NCBI GenBank assembly: GCA_037783545.1
Contig: JBBELK010000691.1
Coordinates: forward strand, 139,001-203,000
Source: Henricia sp. BOLD:AAB3569
Lineage: Eukaryota; Echinodermata; Asteroidea; Spinulosida; Echinasteridae
Direction of reading: 5' to 3'
DNA length: 64,000 nucleotides
Below, one piece after another: positions 1 through 12,018 of this stretch. Position 1 is the stretch's first letter. Each line of letters begins with the position of its first letter. Both the position numbers and the translations under genes were made by a program. The notes under the pieces are model-generated. The model had not been told where the DNA came from and did not search any database. It was given only the letters and a program-made list of their open reading frames with translations.

Positions 1-23
1 ATTCATTCAGACTGATTAATCAC

Positions 24-231
24 TATAAGTCACTCACTTATTAACACCTTAAAATGTGCAATCTGAACACTTTTGGCTTCACAGAATATACTACACTGTA
101 TACAAGAAATACATAATGAAAGCAAGGAGATGATTAAATTACTAGCGTCCTTAGTTGAGATAAAGTGACAGTCACTTTTATTTTTAAGAATGGATAAGCT
201 TACACAAACAACATTAAATTTATAGTTTTAA
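24..231. other. Placeholder for gene A intron 4 left part (24-231)
   Basis: Intron DNA matching 45001-45236; no element or exon is recognised. Confidence 0.2.
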
Positions 232-248
232 AGAATGACCAGGAGCCA

Positions 249-699
249 ATGCATAGTTCCGAGTTTGCCTATTAGCCCCGCCCCCTTGGATATTGTTGCT
301 ATGGCTCACACGCTATCGTCAAAATGGCGACACACAATGCACAAAGCAATGGGACTTTCAACGGAAAGCACAGATTCAGTGGAGAAAACTCAAAGGTATT
401 CATGTTTCAGGGTCGACAGTTATCTTAGAACACACAGAGTAAAGGGCCAGTAATACAAGGATGTCATATCATGACGTACGTGCTTTCGTACTTTTGAACA
501 ACGAAACGACTGGCCTTGAAACAAAAAATTCACCCGGATCATCGCATACAACACTGTACAAATTGTATGGGGCCGGCAGAACATATGGCGTGATCATGTT
601 GTTGTGAGACAGTGCACTTTGACCTATGTGGGTGATGTCTGCTAGCTCTGTTGTGATTGGTCGGCAGGTTCGGTTGATTGACAGGTCGGAACTATGCAT
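249..699. mobile_element. MITE family M1, gene A copy only
   Basis: Termini GCATAGTTCCGA and its inverse are flanked by AT on both sides. The matching site in copy B (45241-45248) is empty. About 450 bp, no coding capacity. Confidence 0.75.
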
Positions 700-3070
700 T
701 TCATAAAGCAGTTTTTTTAATCCAAAATTTGTTTGCTTTATGAAAATGATTAGCAGTCAAAGTCTTATGTGATATGTGTTACAATTGACTGTGTTCTGCT
801 ATTCTCGCTAAGAACACAAGTTGACATACAATTTTGACTATTAAAGGAGCGTGGCCAGATCACATTTTTTTACCTATAATTCCCCGGGGCTTACCTCATG
901 GGTCATAAGATTTTTACATCATAACATACATCATATTTTTCTCATAACGAATCTGAAACTCCCACGCTTCTAGGGCGCATATTTCCGAAGATATCATCGA
1001 AAAACCAAATATTTTTTGTAAACTAATTTACCAGGAGCGGACAGCAGGGTGTTTAACAGTTATGAACACACCGCCACATCTGCGTCTGCATAAAAATTGG
1101 GGATGATTTTGACTTTTGGCGCAAAGCAGCCCGGTACCCCGGTTTTATTTACGCAAATAGCTACACAGCGCTCATGATGCACCTGACTATTTGTGTTGGT
1201 GGCGCTGTCCCGTTAGACCTGCGATTTAGACTGGTTTCCGCTCCACCTATTCCACATACAACGATTGAATATGAGAATCATTCGTAGTATATGGAATTTG
1301 TGGAGCGAAAACCAGTCTACTTGCGATTGGTAACGGGTTCCCAGCGAGCTTAGCGCGATGTAACACGGCGAATGAATGGGCACCAGCCAGTGTCTTCCAC
1401 AGATCGCACAAGTTCGTTTCAATGTCACTTAAAAAATAGGTCATTAAAAGTCTTTTTCTAGTCGAAATACTAATCTTGAGTATTCGGATGTTTTACATGG
1501 AGGTTCCAATGTGAGTGGAAATTATGCTACAGCTATTAGCACTATAAAATATAGTCGGAAAAGCCAACTTTAGTCATGTCAGTCCGATTTCGAATTCTGC
1601 TATGGAAGCGATTTCAATTTGTGTCACTATACTTACGATCAAGACGTTAACTCTCCAATTTCCACCTTAATTTTTTGTATTTTTTTTGTTTTCTTGTTAT
1701 GAATATTATTTTTGCGATGTATTTTATTTGTTAAGTTAGATCTAGATCAAATTTCCAGAAAATCTGGACACGTTCCTTTAACCCATTTTTATAAGCAAAC
1801 AAATTTTGGATTAAGCAAATTTTTCTGCTAAACAGCTTTATGAAATTACATGGCCCCAGCTGGCAGCTGCAAGATAAATGCTAGTTTGCTGTGCTTGCTA
1901 CCGGTATGTCTACCGTTCATACATGTACCATTAGTAATGACTTTACTTGACTTCAGAAGTACGGCCAAGGCCTATAGCCTAAGCTAAGCTAAGCCCATCA
2001 ACACTGCCAGGGCTCGGTTGTTGGTAGGACTGTGCTGTAACTTTTGAAAGGAGCGAACACAGAAGGCATATGAGAGTACAATGTATATATAGTTGTGTGA
2101 GCTACCCAACCATGCCATGTTTTAATCTGTTTCTATATTTTTTTACCAAAGCATTTCAGAGAAACGATGGATCTTATTCATCAATGGAAAAAGGTTTTGC
2201 TCGGTACGACAAATGAATGTGACATACGCATACACGACATCTTATATGGGATGTGTTTCGGACTGGTTTAAAGGCCCAGTGGATCATTTGCAATGACCCC
2301 AAAAAGTAATCGACGAGTTTACAGGGGAAAAGTTCTGAAAGTAAAGATTGAATTAATAGCAACTACCCAATGAAAAGTTTCCGCTTAAAATGATATAATT
2401 TTACCAGAAAATAATCCGTAAAGATGAAATTATTTAGATCGTTTGCAATCGATTTACTTATTTTGGGTTCGCATCTACGCGGTCCAAAATGCATGGGTGC
2501 TATGTACTGCGTGTGCGTGTTCCAACGCGATGCATTTTAAAGGTCGCGCGCTCACGCAGTATATGATGTGCGCCACAGAATGCATGACGCAAGCCACATA
2601 ACCGATCAATTGAGAACGAATATTTGAAACACCCCGCCAAGACCAGGAAAACGCATATGAATTTTAATGGTTTTTTAAACGTGGTACATTTGACAAAGCT
2701 GAAATTTCTTCGGATGAGTTTGTTGATGTCTTTCTTTTGATTTATAATGGTTTTTTTTCGCAGAATCGCTAAAAAACAGATCATCTACAGGGCCTTTAAT
2801 TAAGTCTGGTAAAAGAAAACAATTAAAATGGTGTATGTATGTACAACATTTGGAGCGTCCACAGGCTTTAATAAACCTTATCAACATTCTCAAGGCATCA
2901 TGGGATTGGATGACAAACTTGGCTGGCAATTTTCGTACAAACCTATGGGGCTCTGGGGACATGACAGTAAATCGATGTCATTCTCATTTCTGTGAAAAGG
3001 TGGATCCAGAATCCCATAAGCTCACGCGTGTCGCTTTTGACCATTTATACATATTTTGCAACTTTGTGTG
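700..3070. other. Gene A intron 4, rest
   Basis: Intron DNA matching 45249-47425. Copy A carries an extra ~70 bp near 2466-2537. No exon or RNA gene is visible. Confidence 0.4.
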
Positions 3071-3270
3071 GGGTGTTATGGCCGAGCGGTCTAGTGCGTC
3101 GAACTTAAGTTCCTGTGCTAGTACTAGAATGTAGGTTCGATTCCGGGCCGCGACGGGTTGTGGCACCTGTGCCCTTGAGCAAGGCACTCAACCACACTTG
3201 CTTCCCATTCCTGTAATTGGCGGTCCCTCCATATCCGCTGTTGGATGTGGTGAATAAATAAATCATAAAC
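3071..3270 (+). mobile_element. tRNA-derived SINE
   Basis: A box TGGCCGAGCGGTCTA and B box GGTTCGATTCC are followed by a tail with CTTGAGCAAGGCACTCAACC and a final AATAAATAAAT. Not a tRNA gene: no intact acceptor stem. Confidence 0.7.
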
Positions 3271-3502
3271 TTCAAATGCTCATTATAGTTTCCTAAATAC
3301 GGCACATATCAAGATTTGTTTGCGCCATGTTATTCCTTTTTCTGTGCTCTTTATCAGCTCATATCATTTATATTGATCTTGGTTAATTTTGAAATTTGTT
3401 TGTAACATACCCAATAACAGTCACAATAAGTGCTAAAATGTTATATGTACGTGATATAAATTTGCAATTAAATTCAGGAGAAGTACATAAATAATATCTT
3501 AC

Positions 3503-3745
3503 CACTTGCTGCAACTTCTGCTTCATCTATGAATTCCTCCACCATGACTTCAGCCATGTGGAGGTATTTTTTGGTTCCATTGAGATAGACTCCCACGTAG
3601 CGAGCAGTGATGGGTGTCTCAGCTATGAACTGAATGACTCGAGTTAAAGAAGTCACTTGATCAGAAGAGACTGTCCATTTCACCTCTGATGGGTCATAAT
3701 AAGGATTCAATCCAACCTGCACTTCTGCACCTAATATTTTAATAG
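3503..3745 (-). CDS. Gene A exon 4: F-type lectin domain 1, C-terminal part
   Basis: Eighty-one codons include ILGAEVQVGLN and TARYVGVYLNG, the usual fucolectin C-terminal strands. Acceptor TATTTCAG, donor GTAAGA, phase 1. Protein identical to gene B exon 4. It is the last gene A exon inside the window. Confidence 0.85.
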
Positions 3746-6700
3746 CTGAAATATAAATATAAATACATTTACTATGATGTTATGATTTACATTTTATTTA
3801 CGATTATTACAACAACTGTATTGTCGTCTCCACAGTGGCATTGAAATATTTGCAGCAATATATCAGATGTGGTTATGGAGGCAAAGATTAGCACTGTATG
3901 GTTTTGGAATGCTGCTTATACAGTGGCATACAGCATCAATAAATTGATAAATAGGGGGTGAAATGTACCTGGGCTATGGAAGCCAGGATGTATGCTCCCA
4001 AAACAATCTTGAAATATTTGAGCTATTTTTCTGCAAATGTGGGATCTGATCTCACTATTTGAACAAAAAAGCAACTAAACAGGTTTTTTCCCTTGTGATT
4101 TTTGTTTAACGTCATTTGCTAGCAATAAAACATTCATGCGCATTGTCTATTTTTTTGTCTGGAAACCCGACTTAACTAAATGCCTGTTATCTTTATGAAG
4201 TGGCATGGCGTAGACATATCCCATAATGACATACACGTTGTGACCCAACAGCGTTACATTTGCAAAAACATGCCAAGTTTTGAACGTGTCGACCGACAAA
4301 TCGTAACCAAATCGCCATCAGAATGCATCTCAAAACACGTACACCTTGTGATTCAACTGCACAACATGTGCTAACGTGACCTGATCACGGACGAAATGTA
4401 AGGTGTACGGCCGGCTTATAATGCATTTGGGCATTTTCACGAAAAGTGGGACATAAATAACTATTTTGCTCATGGAAATTCTAAAAACTGTCTTTTCGTG
4501 TTTGGAGGAGGGCATAATTTTCTCTCAATTTTTGTTTATTTCAACCATTTTGAACGTTGCACCAATGAGTGATGATAATGTCTGAGGCGCGAGGTCAAAA
4601 TACAAACAGTTTATATACCGGTAAACGGTTCGAGATAATACCTCTTGGAATTGTCTGTGGGCAGAAGACCGTTTGTTCACGGGTGGGTTGAACACTGCCA
4701 ATCACTACCGTTTGGCCAGACCAGCTGAACCAATTGCTTGCTCACTCAGAACCATGCAACGGTGTATCATTTATGTACTGTTTCCTTGTTATATAGACCG
4801 TTTCTATTTTGACCTCGCGCCTTACCACCAGGGGCCCATATTAGTCGGTTGATTATCGTAATCTTTCTAATGCAGTAGACCGCCTGCAAGTCCAAGCTCC
4901 ACCATGGGTTCCAGTAGGAGGATTCCCAGGGTTGTCCATTATCATGGTTTGCAGGATAATCTGTGATTAAAATAAATTCAAAGATTTAATTAAACACAAG
5001 GTTTTCTGGACATTTTACTCAATGGGTCATTCTCAGCCACTTTGGTTATTAAACTTTGTGTGCAAATCAAAGAAGCTGACTACTACAAATAAAATCGTAA
5101 ACTCAAATTTATTTTTATAATTCATGAGCAAATGGGTCATATTCCATGCCAAATCAACTCAGAGTCCAAGTCCTAACTGACCAAGTCCGAGTCCCAGTCC
5201 GAGTCCTTGAAAATCGGGACTTGAGTCAGGACTCAAGTACTACAGTGTTGATGGTCACCTGGGAACTAATTGGAAAATTTGTTGATATTTGGCATGGAAT
5301 GACTCCCTGGGGTGTGTGTAAAATCATATTGATTTTGGATGATTGATGAGGAGTGTTAGGGTTATGATTCAACTAACACTCCTCAATCTCATTCCTCCAA
5401 AATCAATACGATTTTGCATACAACCTAGAGAGTTAAAGTTGAAAAGGCAAAGTCTCAAGGTGGCTACAAGGGTATTGTGGCTATCCTGCGGGCGCCTTAG
5501 CATTCTTTTCTCGCTGTAGGGCGCATCGGGAGCTTTTAGCACAGAGTTAAAAGTTCCTGATGTGTCGTCGAAATCTTTACTAGTCTTAAGCCCATAGACA
5601 AGTCATAGACAGCATCAAGCGGGCCCAGTACGGCCCCTGTAGCAGACTCCGCGTTTGCGCAGACGCCATGCGATTGATCTTTAATCGTAAGGGGCACCAC
5701 AGGAGCACAGCAGGAATGCTGTGCGGCATCTGCAGGATTATCCTGCATTACCCTAGCAGCTTGAACACGGGTGCCTCATGATTGGAGTCGAGAAAACTTC
5801 AAAGGTCACCACGCAGGCCCCGCCAAATATGTGACATCTGCACACGAAATCGTACAGTTCTGCCGTAGAAATTTTTTTTTACGGGGCCCGGTGAATGTCA
5901 CTTAAGCAAGAGTTGTCGTTAAACAAATCCAAGAGCAAACGCACTTACAATTATACCTCAAGTATAAATAAACACATTCAATAATTTGGTATTAATCAAC
6001 AATCTGGATCTTACAAACACTTTTTGGTTATCTTACCACTGTGTGAATAAGTAGCTAAATTTCCATCCACAGCATTGCCTGGTCTTCCAAGAGCCTTTCC
6101 AGCTGTAGTACTCTGGCTGGCTGGTTTGCCTCTCACATCTAGGGATACTCCTGTAGAAAACACCAATGTCTCGTTATTAAAATTAATAACACGATCATAC
6201 ATACATATTATTGATAACAGCATAGTGCAGCAATGAAAATTACTGAGAATCTCCCCTAACCCCTGAATTGTTATCTTTAACCCTTTCAATACCAATGTCG
6301 AGTTTACTCGACAGCGCAACGCAGTGTGCTTCCGTACCAATGTCGAGTAAACTCGACAACAGAAGGCCGCTGTATTCAAGAAGCTGCATTATTTGCGTTT
6401 GCTGCCCTCTGTTGTTGAAATTCATATGTTGTTGAATTTGGTATCATATAAAAGACTATTTCATTGCCTACAAATAATATACACAATGAATTTCTGTAAA
6501 ACGAATTCTTCAAATGGAAAATTCAGGTTTACAAATAGTAAACATTGCAAGTTGCATAAAACAGTGCGTTGTGAGAAAGAATGCGGTACAGGGCAGTGTG
6601 ACCCCATAAAACAATGCGGTATTGAAAGGGTTAAGCTTACTTGTTATCAAGATGGTAATGGTAGTAATCATCCTGTGAAATTATTTCGTCTGATTGCCCT

Positions 6701-8905
6701 TATTCTTTGAAGCCATTCATTCATGCACAAAAACTGTACTTGGATTTTTCATGTTTTCTGAAGTATTGCTGCATCTATGTGGCTGAAATGTCTACAAAGT
6801 AGTTTTCTTGACCTATGCTTTCAACCTCCATCCAGGCTTGTCTGCCATAGCTCCTTCCAACTCATCAAACACCAATCCTGTATCTCTTGCGATGGTATCA
6901 CTATCAGGGAAGGTCATGGGTGTGGTACCTCTGCTTGCACAAGGTAGTCTCCACATCTGGTCCTTGGCTCTGTAACAGTGGCCAGCAAACTGCATGTTAC
7001 TCTCCTCTGTGCAACCACTGTAGAGATGGGTGGGATATCTCCAATGGCTTTGGTAGGGTGTATTTTCCATGATAGATTCTGTACATGCATACGATAGGGA
7101 CTTGGAAATCCGTGACATCATCAGTCGTGCAGTCGTGACACTATTATTGGTCAAATCCGTAACTGAAGTTTGCAAGCTTAATAAACCGCTGTATGAAGTT
7201 GCACTGTAAATTATGTCGTCTTTATAGTTTCTGTCATTTAATCTGCCAGGCTGATTTCTTTTTGGTGCAGGTCTAATGCGCTGGGGCTGGTTTTCTTAGT
7301 ATTTGTGCCAAATATCACGCAAATCCACCTGTGCAGTGATAAGATTTTCTGCCCCAAAATATCACCAAAATCGGCAGTTGGCAGCTAGGCGCCGTCAACT
7401 ACCTAGTCTTGATTCAAGACACCAATACGGGCATGACTATACTGATAGGCATAACAAAGCCTGCGCCTATGTATAGCGGGCCTTGACTTTAAGACTAACC
7501 AAGAAAAAATAACGTGCTTTGTGACAAGGAGGGCGCTTTGCATCACATCACAATTTTTAAAGTTGGTGTCTATTCATTTTCATTGACGATACCACACGTA
7601 AATTTGACACATTTTAACAAGCATAAAACAGGAACTGCTTGATGAATTTTTGCAACAAAAGTATTTTCGATATCTGTTGCAACTTGTCTGTTGTGTGAAA
7701 ATGGTTTTAACTCAAAATAGAAAGTTTTAATTTTGTTTCCAAGTCGCTACATAAGAAGTCTTGTATATGTCCCTTCAAGGCGTTTTTCAAGCTCTTGTTT
7801 CCATGTCCAAGTTTCAGCCCCATAAAGTAGAATACTTTCCACACATGCCCTGAAGAACCTAATTTTAGTTGCCTTAGAGATACTGGACTAGCCATACATG
7901 ATGCAGTTTGTTGCATGCAGAGCATGCCTGAGCTTTTCTTGAAGAGAAATCTTTTTTACTGTCGACTAGATACTTTGATTTTGGAACTGTCTTTAGCAAT
8001 GATAGCTTGATGAACCAAAATGCATTGCTGCTTCCTCAAGTGTGTTAAGAAGCTCTTGAGCTGACTCAATGAGGTCAGCAGTAAGGGCAAGATCATCCGC
8101 ATAGTCCAGGGGCCAATTTCATAGAGGTGTTTAAGCACAAAAAATTGCTTAAGCACAAAAAACTCTTGTTTAGTAGAGAATGTTACAAGTGAAATCCTCA
8201 TGTGATATGAATAGTGTATAACCAGTGTTATAAGACTGTTTCATTAAAATGGCAATCATGTAAAATGTTTGCTGGTAACCTCATTTTATCAAGCAAGGTT
8301 TTTCATGCTTATAAGCAGCTCTATGAAATTGGCCCCTGATAGTCAACAACAATGACGAATAGCATACGGTAGTATGTGGGCGTTCTAAACTGCACATCCA
8401 TTTGAAAGTAAAGAATTCGAGGCACCAGCCATTATGCAAACATTGAAAAAACTACCACACACGTTCGCCAGTTGAGACTCCATGCACTAAGTCTATGGAG
8501 CATGACATAAAAACCCTAGGTTTTCAAAGAAAAACTTGATACATGTATTTTCTCATTGCTGAAATCATATTTCCTAACCAAATTTACACTTTCTGGCAGT
8601 TTCTGGGGCAATATCATATCATATTAGTGGCAAACGTGTACGGTATATATCCTTTTCACCAAACTTGGCAGAAAGATTACCGGGGATACTATCACTAGTT
8701 AATTTTCCCCTTTATGGCCAAATAATATTCAATCCTGATGATCAAGATCCTAAAAAAACTTTTTTTTATCATCTGGAAGAAAACCAGCTATTATGTCCAA
8801 ATTAGAATTTGTAGTTTAGATGTATTTACCTTTGTTGACAAGAACCACGATGACTAGAAGAAGCAATATGTTCCAGTATTTGGTATGTGATCTGCACGCT
8901 GCCAT
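3503..8905 (-). CDS. Gene A: 5' part of a second lectin-type receptor tyrosine phosphatase (continues left of window)
   Basis: Four exons (8830-8905, 6037-6150, 4826-4960, 3503-3745; 568 nt) encode the signal peptide and first F-type lectin domain, with exon sizes and phases identical to gene B. The protein differs from gene B by three residues, all in exon 3. The last exon ends in phase 1 at a good donor, so the gene continues. The corresponding fifth exon of gene B lies about 120 bp beyond the point matching window position 1, so the next exon should sit just outside. It may be a true tandem paralog or the other allele of gene B misjoined in assembly. Its introns carry a TTAA-flanked element and a MITE that gene B lacks. 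Confidence 0.85.
4826..4960 (-). CDS. Gene A exon 3: F-type lectin domain 1, middle part
   Basis: Forty-five codons include NPWWSLDLQAVYCIRKITI, matching the conserved WW-x-(V/L)DL core of fucolectins. Acceptor AATCACAG, donor GTAAGG. Three residues differ from gene B: Asp for Glu in HDNGQPWE, Glu for Asp in the same motif, and Ala for Pro near the exon end. Confidence 0.85.
6037..6150 (-). CDS. Gene A exon 2: F-type lectin domain 1, N-terminal part
   Basis: It encodes 38 residues including GKPASQS and GNAVDGN, the usual first strand and calcium-loop region of F5/8-type-C/fucolectin domains. Acceptor TTCTACAG, donor GTAAGA; phase 1 in and out. Protein identical to gene B exon 2. Confidence 0.85.
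6277..6634. mobile_element. piggyBac-like non-autonomous element, gene A copy only
   Basis: TTAA|CCCTTTCAATACC ... GGTATTGAAAGGG|TTAA: perfect 13-bp inverted ends with a TTAA target duplication. Copy B has a single TTAA (52599-52602). The 350-bp interior holds GTCGAGTTTACTCGAC palindromes and no gene. Confidence 0.8.
7705..8107 (-). mobile_element. LINE reverse-transcriptase C-terminal fragment
   Basis: Minus strand shows DYADDLALTADLIESAQELL, the YADD active site, then frameshifted FRACVESILLYG and TWKQ-like segments typical of endonuclease-reverse transcriptase LINEs. A different family from 10389-11330. It is cut at 8108 by a MITE. Confidence 0.65.
8108..8337. mobile_element. MITE with AGGGGCCAATTTCATAGAG ends
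   Basis: Inverted ends AGGGGCCAATTTCATAGAG and CTCTATGAAATTGGCCCCT. Inserted into the LINE fragment, with adjoining LINE sequence resuming after it. Confidence 0.65.
8830..8905 (-). CDS. Gene A exon 1: start codon and signal peptide
   Basis: The ATG lies in GTATCATGG (A at -3, G at +4). Twenty-five codons give a basic N-region followed by a hydrophobic core (ILLLLVIVVLV), a typical signal peptide. The donor is AAAG|GTAAAT, phase 1. The protein sequence is identical to gene B exon 1. Confidence 0.85.
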
Positions 8906-9040
8906 GATACTCCAAACATGTACTGATAGTGTGATACAGAAGACAGAATACAGAACATCAGCTAATGATGAACCGACTTATGGCACCAGAACTGCCAGGC
9001 ACAGGTCACAAAGCACTAGTCGAAAACCTTTTATGTAAAT

Positions 9041-9150
9041 GTTCGCATAGTTGCCAGGTCCGTGATTTCGTAATCCTATTGTTAAGAACAATGGCTAATG
9101 ATTAGAACGGCGACCTCACGGACCTGGCAATAAACCGTGTGACGATCGTG
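9041..9150. mobile_element. Inverted-repeat element with CCAGGTCCGTGA arms
   Basis: GTTGCCAGGTCCGTGA and TCACGGACCTGGCAA face each other around GAACAATGGCTAATGATTAG. It lies about 140 bp upstream of the gene A start; copy B is at about 57580-57680. Confidence 0.6.
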
Positions 9151-10208
9151 ATCTTACCGCGTTTGTTTTTATAAGCGCTTTTGAAACACCAATAAATGAA
9201 AGGGCACCTTAAAATCAAAATAAAATGATAAAATTACCGCATAAAGTAATGCACGAAATGACGTGGCGAGCGGTCTGTGCATAAACGCGACAACAGAGGC
9301 CGCTGCGGCCGCGCTTGAATGGTTATCTTGTGCACTAACTGAAGGAAATTTTTGAAGAAGAAAACGTGATTTTTCTACAGAAAAGCAACATTTGCGACAA
9401 AAGTGCAAGTGGGAAGTATATCTTAAAGTTACATTATGTGTTGATTCCAGGAGGTAATTTCCTCAAAATCTTTGTTCAATGTATACGAACAAAATACCAT
9501 TATTATTATTTAATACCTTTCATGCCTTTAGAGATTTCCCCAGACGATTCCTGACTGCTTCTTAAATACGGTTCCGCTCCTGATGACGTGCAATATGGAA
9601 AGCTCAATTCACTGCTTCGGATGAACCCGTACCCCCAAGTGGCCCAACAAATTGACAACGCATTGCTAGTGTAGCCTACATCAACATCATATATAGGCAT
9701 GCACCCTATGTACTATAATAAACACGATGACGAATAAGGCTGAAGCGGTTCCGTTATGTTACTCCTCGTGTAATGGACAATTCGATGAGGAAACGAACAA
9801 TCGGCTATAACTGCAGCTTTAGTTAGACCATGTTTCCTTCCTCCATGGTTACATAGGTTGACAAGGGAAAAACGTGTTTTGAGTACTACTTCAACATGGC
9901 CTATAAACCTACTACATGTTGTACAAACATAGGCCTACGTGTTTTATTTTAGCTCAACAAGCATGACAAGGAAACAAAAAGTCGGAAAATATTGTGAACT
10001 TTTACCCGGTTGTTCTGTGTGTGCCATCCACGGAAGTATCAGTATCATATTCATATACATGTACAGGTGTAGTTGGCAATTAAAGCAGCCGGGGGAAAAC
10101 ATCACACCAACTTGTTGTGCATCGCGTCAAATTATAATACCCTAAAATTATCTTTTAGCATGACAACTTTTATGAAGTTCCTTCTTGAATGAGTCTAATG
10201 ACGGTGCA

Positions 10209-10329
10209 GCAGCCGATTTCACGAAACTTTACGCAATTGCGCAATTCTATACTTACGCCATAAATTATTGCGCAAGTAATGGCGTAAGTGGACTTGCGCA
10301 ATTGCGTAAAGTTTCGTGAAATCGGCTGC
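10209..10329. mobile_element. Near-palindromic element, 36-bp arms
   Basis: GCAGCCGATTTCACGAAAC ... GTTTCGTGAAATCGGCTGC; arms continue into GCAATTGCG. Related sequence at 25487-25635. Confidence 0.75.
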
Positions 10330-10388
10330 TGATATACTGCAGATGAAGTTAAGTTTGTTTCAATCTCTTATCTTGAGAAAAAGCTATT

Positions 10389-11330
10389 TTATAAATTTTT
10401 AGTCCGAGTGCGAATTTGCCGAAATTGCTGTTGGTTTCCTCTCGTTTCTCTTAAATTTGGGGTTATGTTGTTCATTGGTATGTCGACCATTCCCTTAATT
10501 ATCTTATTCATGATTAATCTGTTGTTTTTTCTTCGAGTTTCCAGGGGTGCCCAGTCCAATCTATGGAGTAGGTTGGTGACTGTTCCAGAATGATGCTTGA
10601 CTATATTCCCCAAAGATAAACCTTGCCGCTTGCCTTTGCACTTGTTCTAAGCAGTAAATATCACCCTTTAAGTGTGGATCCGAGGCCGATGATGAATATT
10701 CCAACAAAGGCCGCACCAGCATACAATATGCAGACTATGACCTCAGACCCGCAGCTCCAAAAGTTTCTCCCCAGGATTCCCAAAATCTTCCTTGCTTTTT
10801 TACATGTTTGTGTTGTGTGTTTCTTCTAAGACAAAGTATTGGTAAGGTACACCCCGAGATATTTTTGATAAACAATGCTTTGAAGATCCTTTCCACAAAA
10901 GTTATAAGTAGTTTTTACTGGTTTACGAAGACCAATTGAGACTGTGCTATATTTCGAAGGGTTGAATTTCATTTTCCACCTTTCCTGCCATGACTCCAAT
11001 TTATGAAGATCCTGTTGAAGTTGAATCATCGGCGAAAAGGCGGACATGTATCGGAAGACAGATTTTGTGGCAGATCATTTATGTAAAGTAAAAATAATAG
11101 AGGACCTAGGACGGATCCCTGTGGGACTCCAGATGTTACTGGGGCAAGTGTGGACGATTTTCCCTCAACTACCACCTTTTGGGAACGCCCAATCAGAAAG
11201 TTCTCTATCCACCGGTGGTACCCACGAATCCATAATAAAGAAGCTTTTTCAAAAGCAATTTATGTGAAACCTTGTCATAGGCTTTTGAGAAGCAGTCCTG
11301 AAGCATAAGAAAGTTATTCTGTAATTAGTG
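10389..11330 (-). mobile_element. LINE reverse-transcriptase fragment, frameshifted
   Basis: Minus strand encodes, with frameshifts, [35 protein letters not shown], an FADD catalytic motif, then LQQDLHKLESWQERWKMKFN and KYLGVYL. This is the C-terminal half of a non-LTR reverse transcriptase (Jockey/CR1 type). 5' truncated and dead. Confidence 0.75.
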
Positions 11331-11472
11331 TGCATGTACAAATACAATTTCATTTGAATTTGTTTTTCAATATGCGAAAAAAATCTGTATAGCTCTGAAT
11401 ACAATAATTCCACTGCAAAATATTACACAAATTATCCAAAGTCTATATAATAGTACAGCTTATAGGCCTATA

Positions 11473-11620
11473 TAGATCTTATGCGTAGCGGCCATGATAG
11501 AGGGCAGTCACATTGTCACAGTGCATCATGCACGAGTAGGCACATTGCAGATCTATTAATTGTCACATCATTTAAATATGAAAACCTGTCCTCCATCATG
11601 GCCGCTACGCATAAGGTCTA
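11473..11620. mobile_element. MITE family M10 (CATGATGGCCGCTACGC ends)
   Basis: Ends TAGATCTTATGCGTAGCGG and CCGCTACGCATAAGGTCTA are inverted. This family supplies the spacer of array 1. Confidence 0.75.
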
Positions 11621-11786
11621 TTGGTTTTTATAGAAGTTTGTAAAACTCTGTTTACCATACATGTATTTTACGAACTGTTACATCCGAATAATGCAAATAC
11701 TATTATGCTAAGTACTTGAGAGAACAAGATAACCAAAATTGGCAATTACAATCTGTTTATGGCATCACACTATTTCATTCATTAAA

Positions 11787-12018
11787 TCCATTACACAATG
11801 ACTCCAAGAATGCCACACAAACACATTTTCATGGGTGGCATTTTTCGTCAACCTTTACTATTTGTTCCCCCATTGTGTCTCAAACATCCAAGGAGTTTCC
11901 AAGGAATTCCTTTCAGTTTAGGGGGAGTTGGTACACTCGTTAACAAAAGGGAAAAGTGTGTTGAGGTATAGGGGCGTTGGGGGAGGTGGTGTCCCTTCGC
12001 CACATATCATGCTGGGTA
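11787..12018. repeat. Dispersed 200-bp repeat
   Basis: Shares CAAGGAATTCCTTTCAGTTT and a CATATCATGCTGGGTATA end (inverted) with 33393-33590 and 17521-17735. Copy B at 60212-60445. Confidence 0.55.

Noticed and set aside
24-231. A gene A exon 5 at the left edge
   Set aside because: The matching exon in gene B (44760-44873) lies beyond the point that corresponds to window position 1, so it must be outside; the entry at this place in the feature list is only intron DNA, and its start and end are written in reversed order (it covers 24-231).
2835-3134. Plus-strand open frame of 99 codons
   Set aside because: It runs through intron DNA into the SINE head and has no domain or splice context; the copy in B is broken.
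3071-3150. tRNA gene
   Set aside because: A and B boxes are present, but the acceptor stem does not pair and the body continues into a SINE tail. The same applies to the tRNA-like heads at 20160, 26085, 29905 and 32405.
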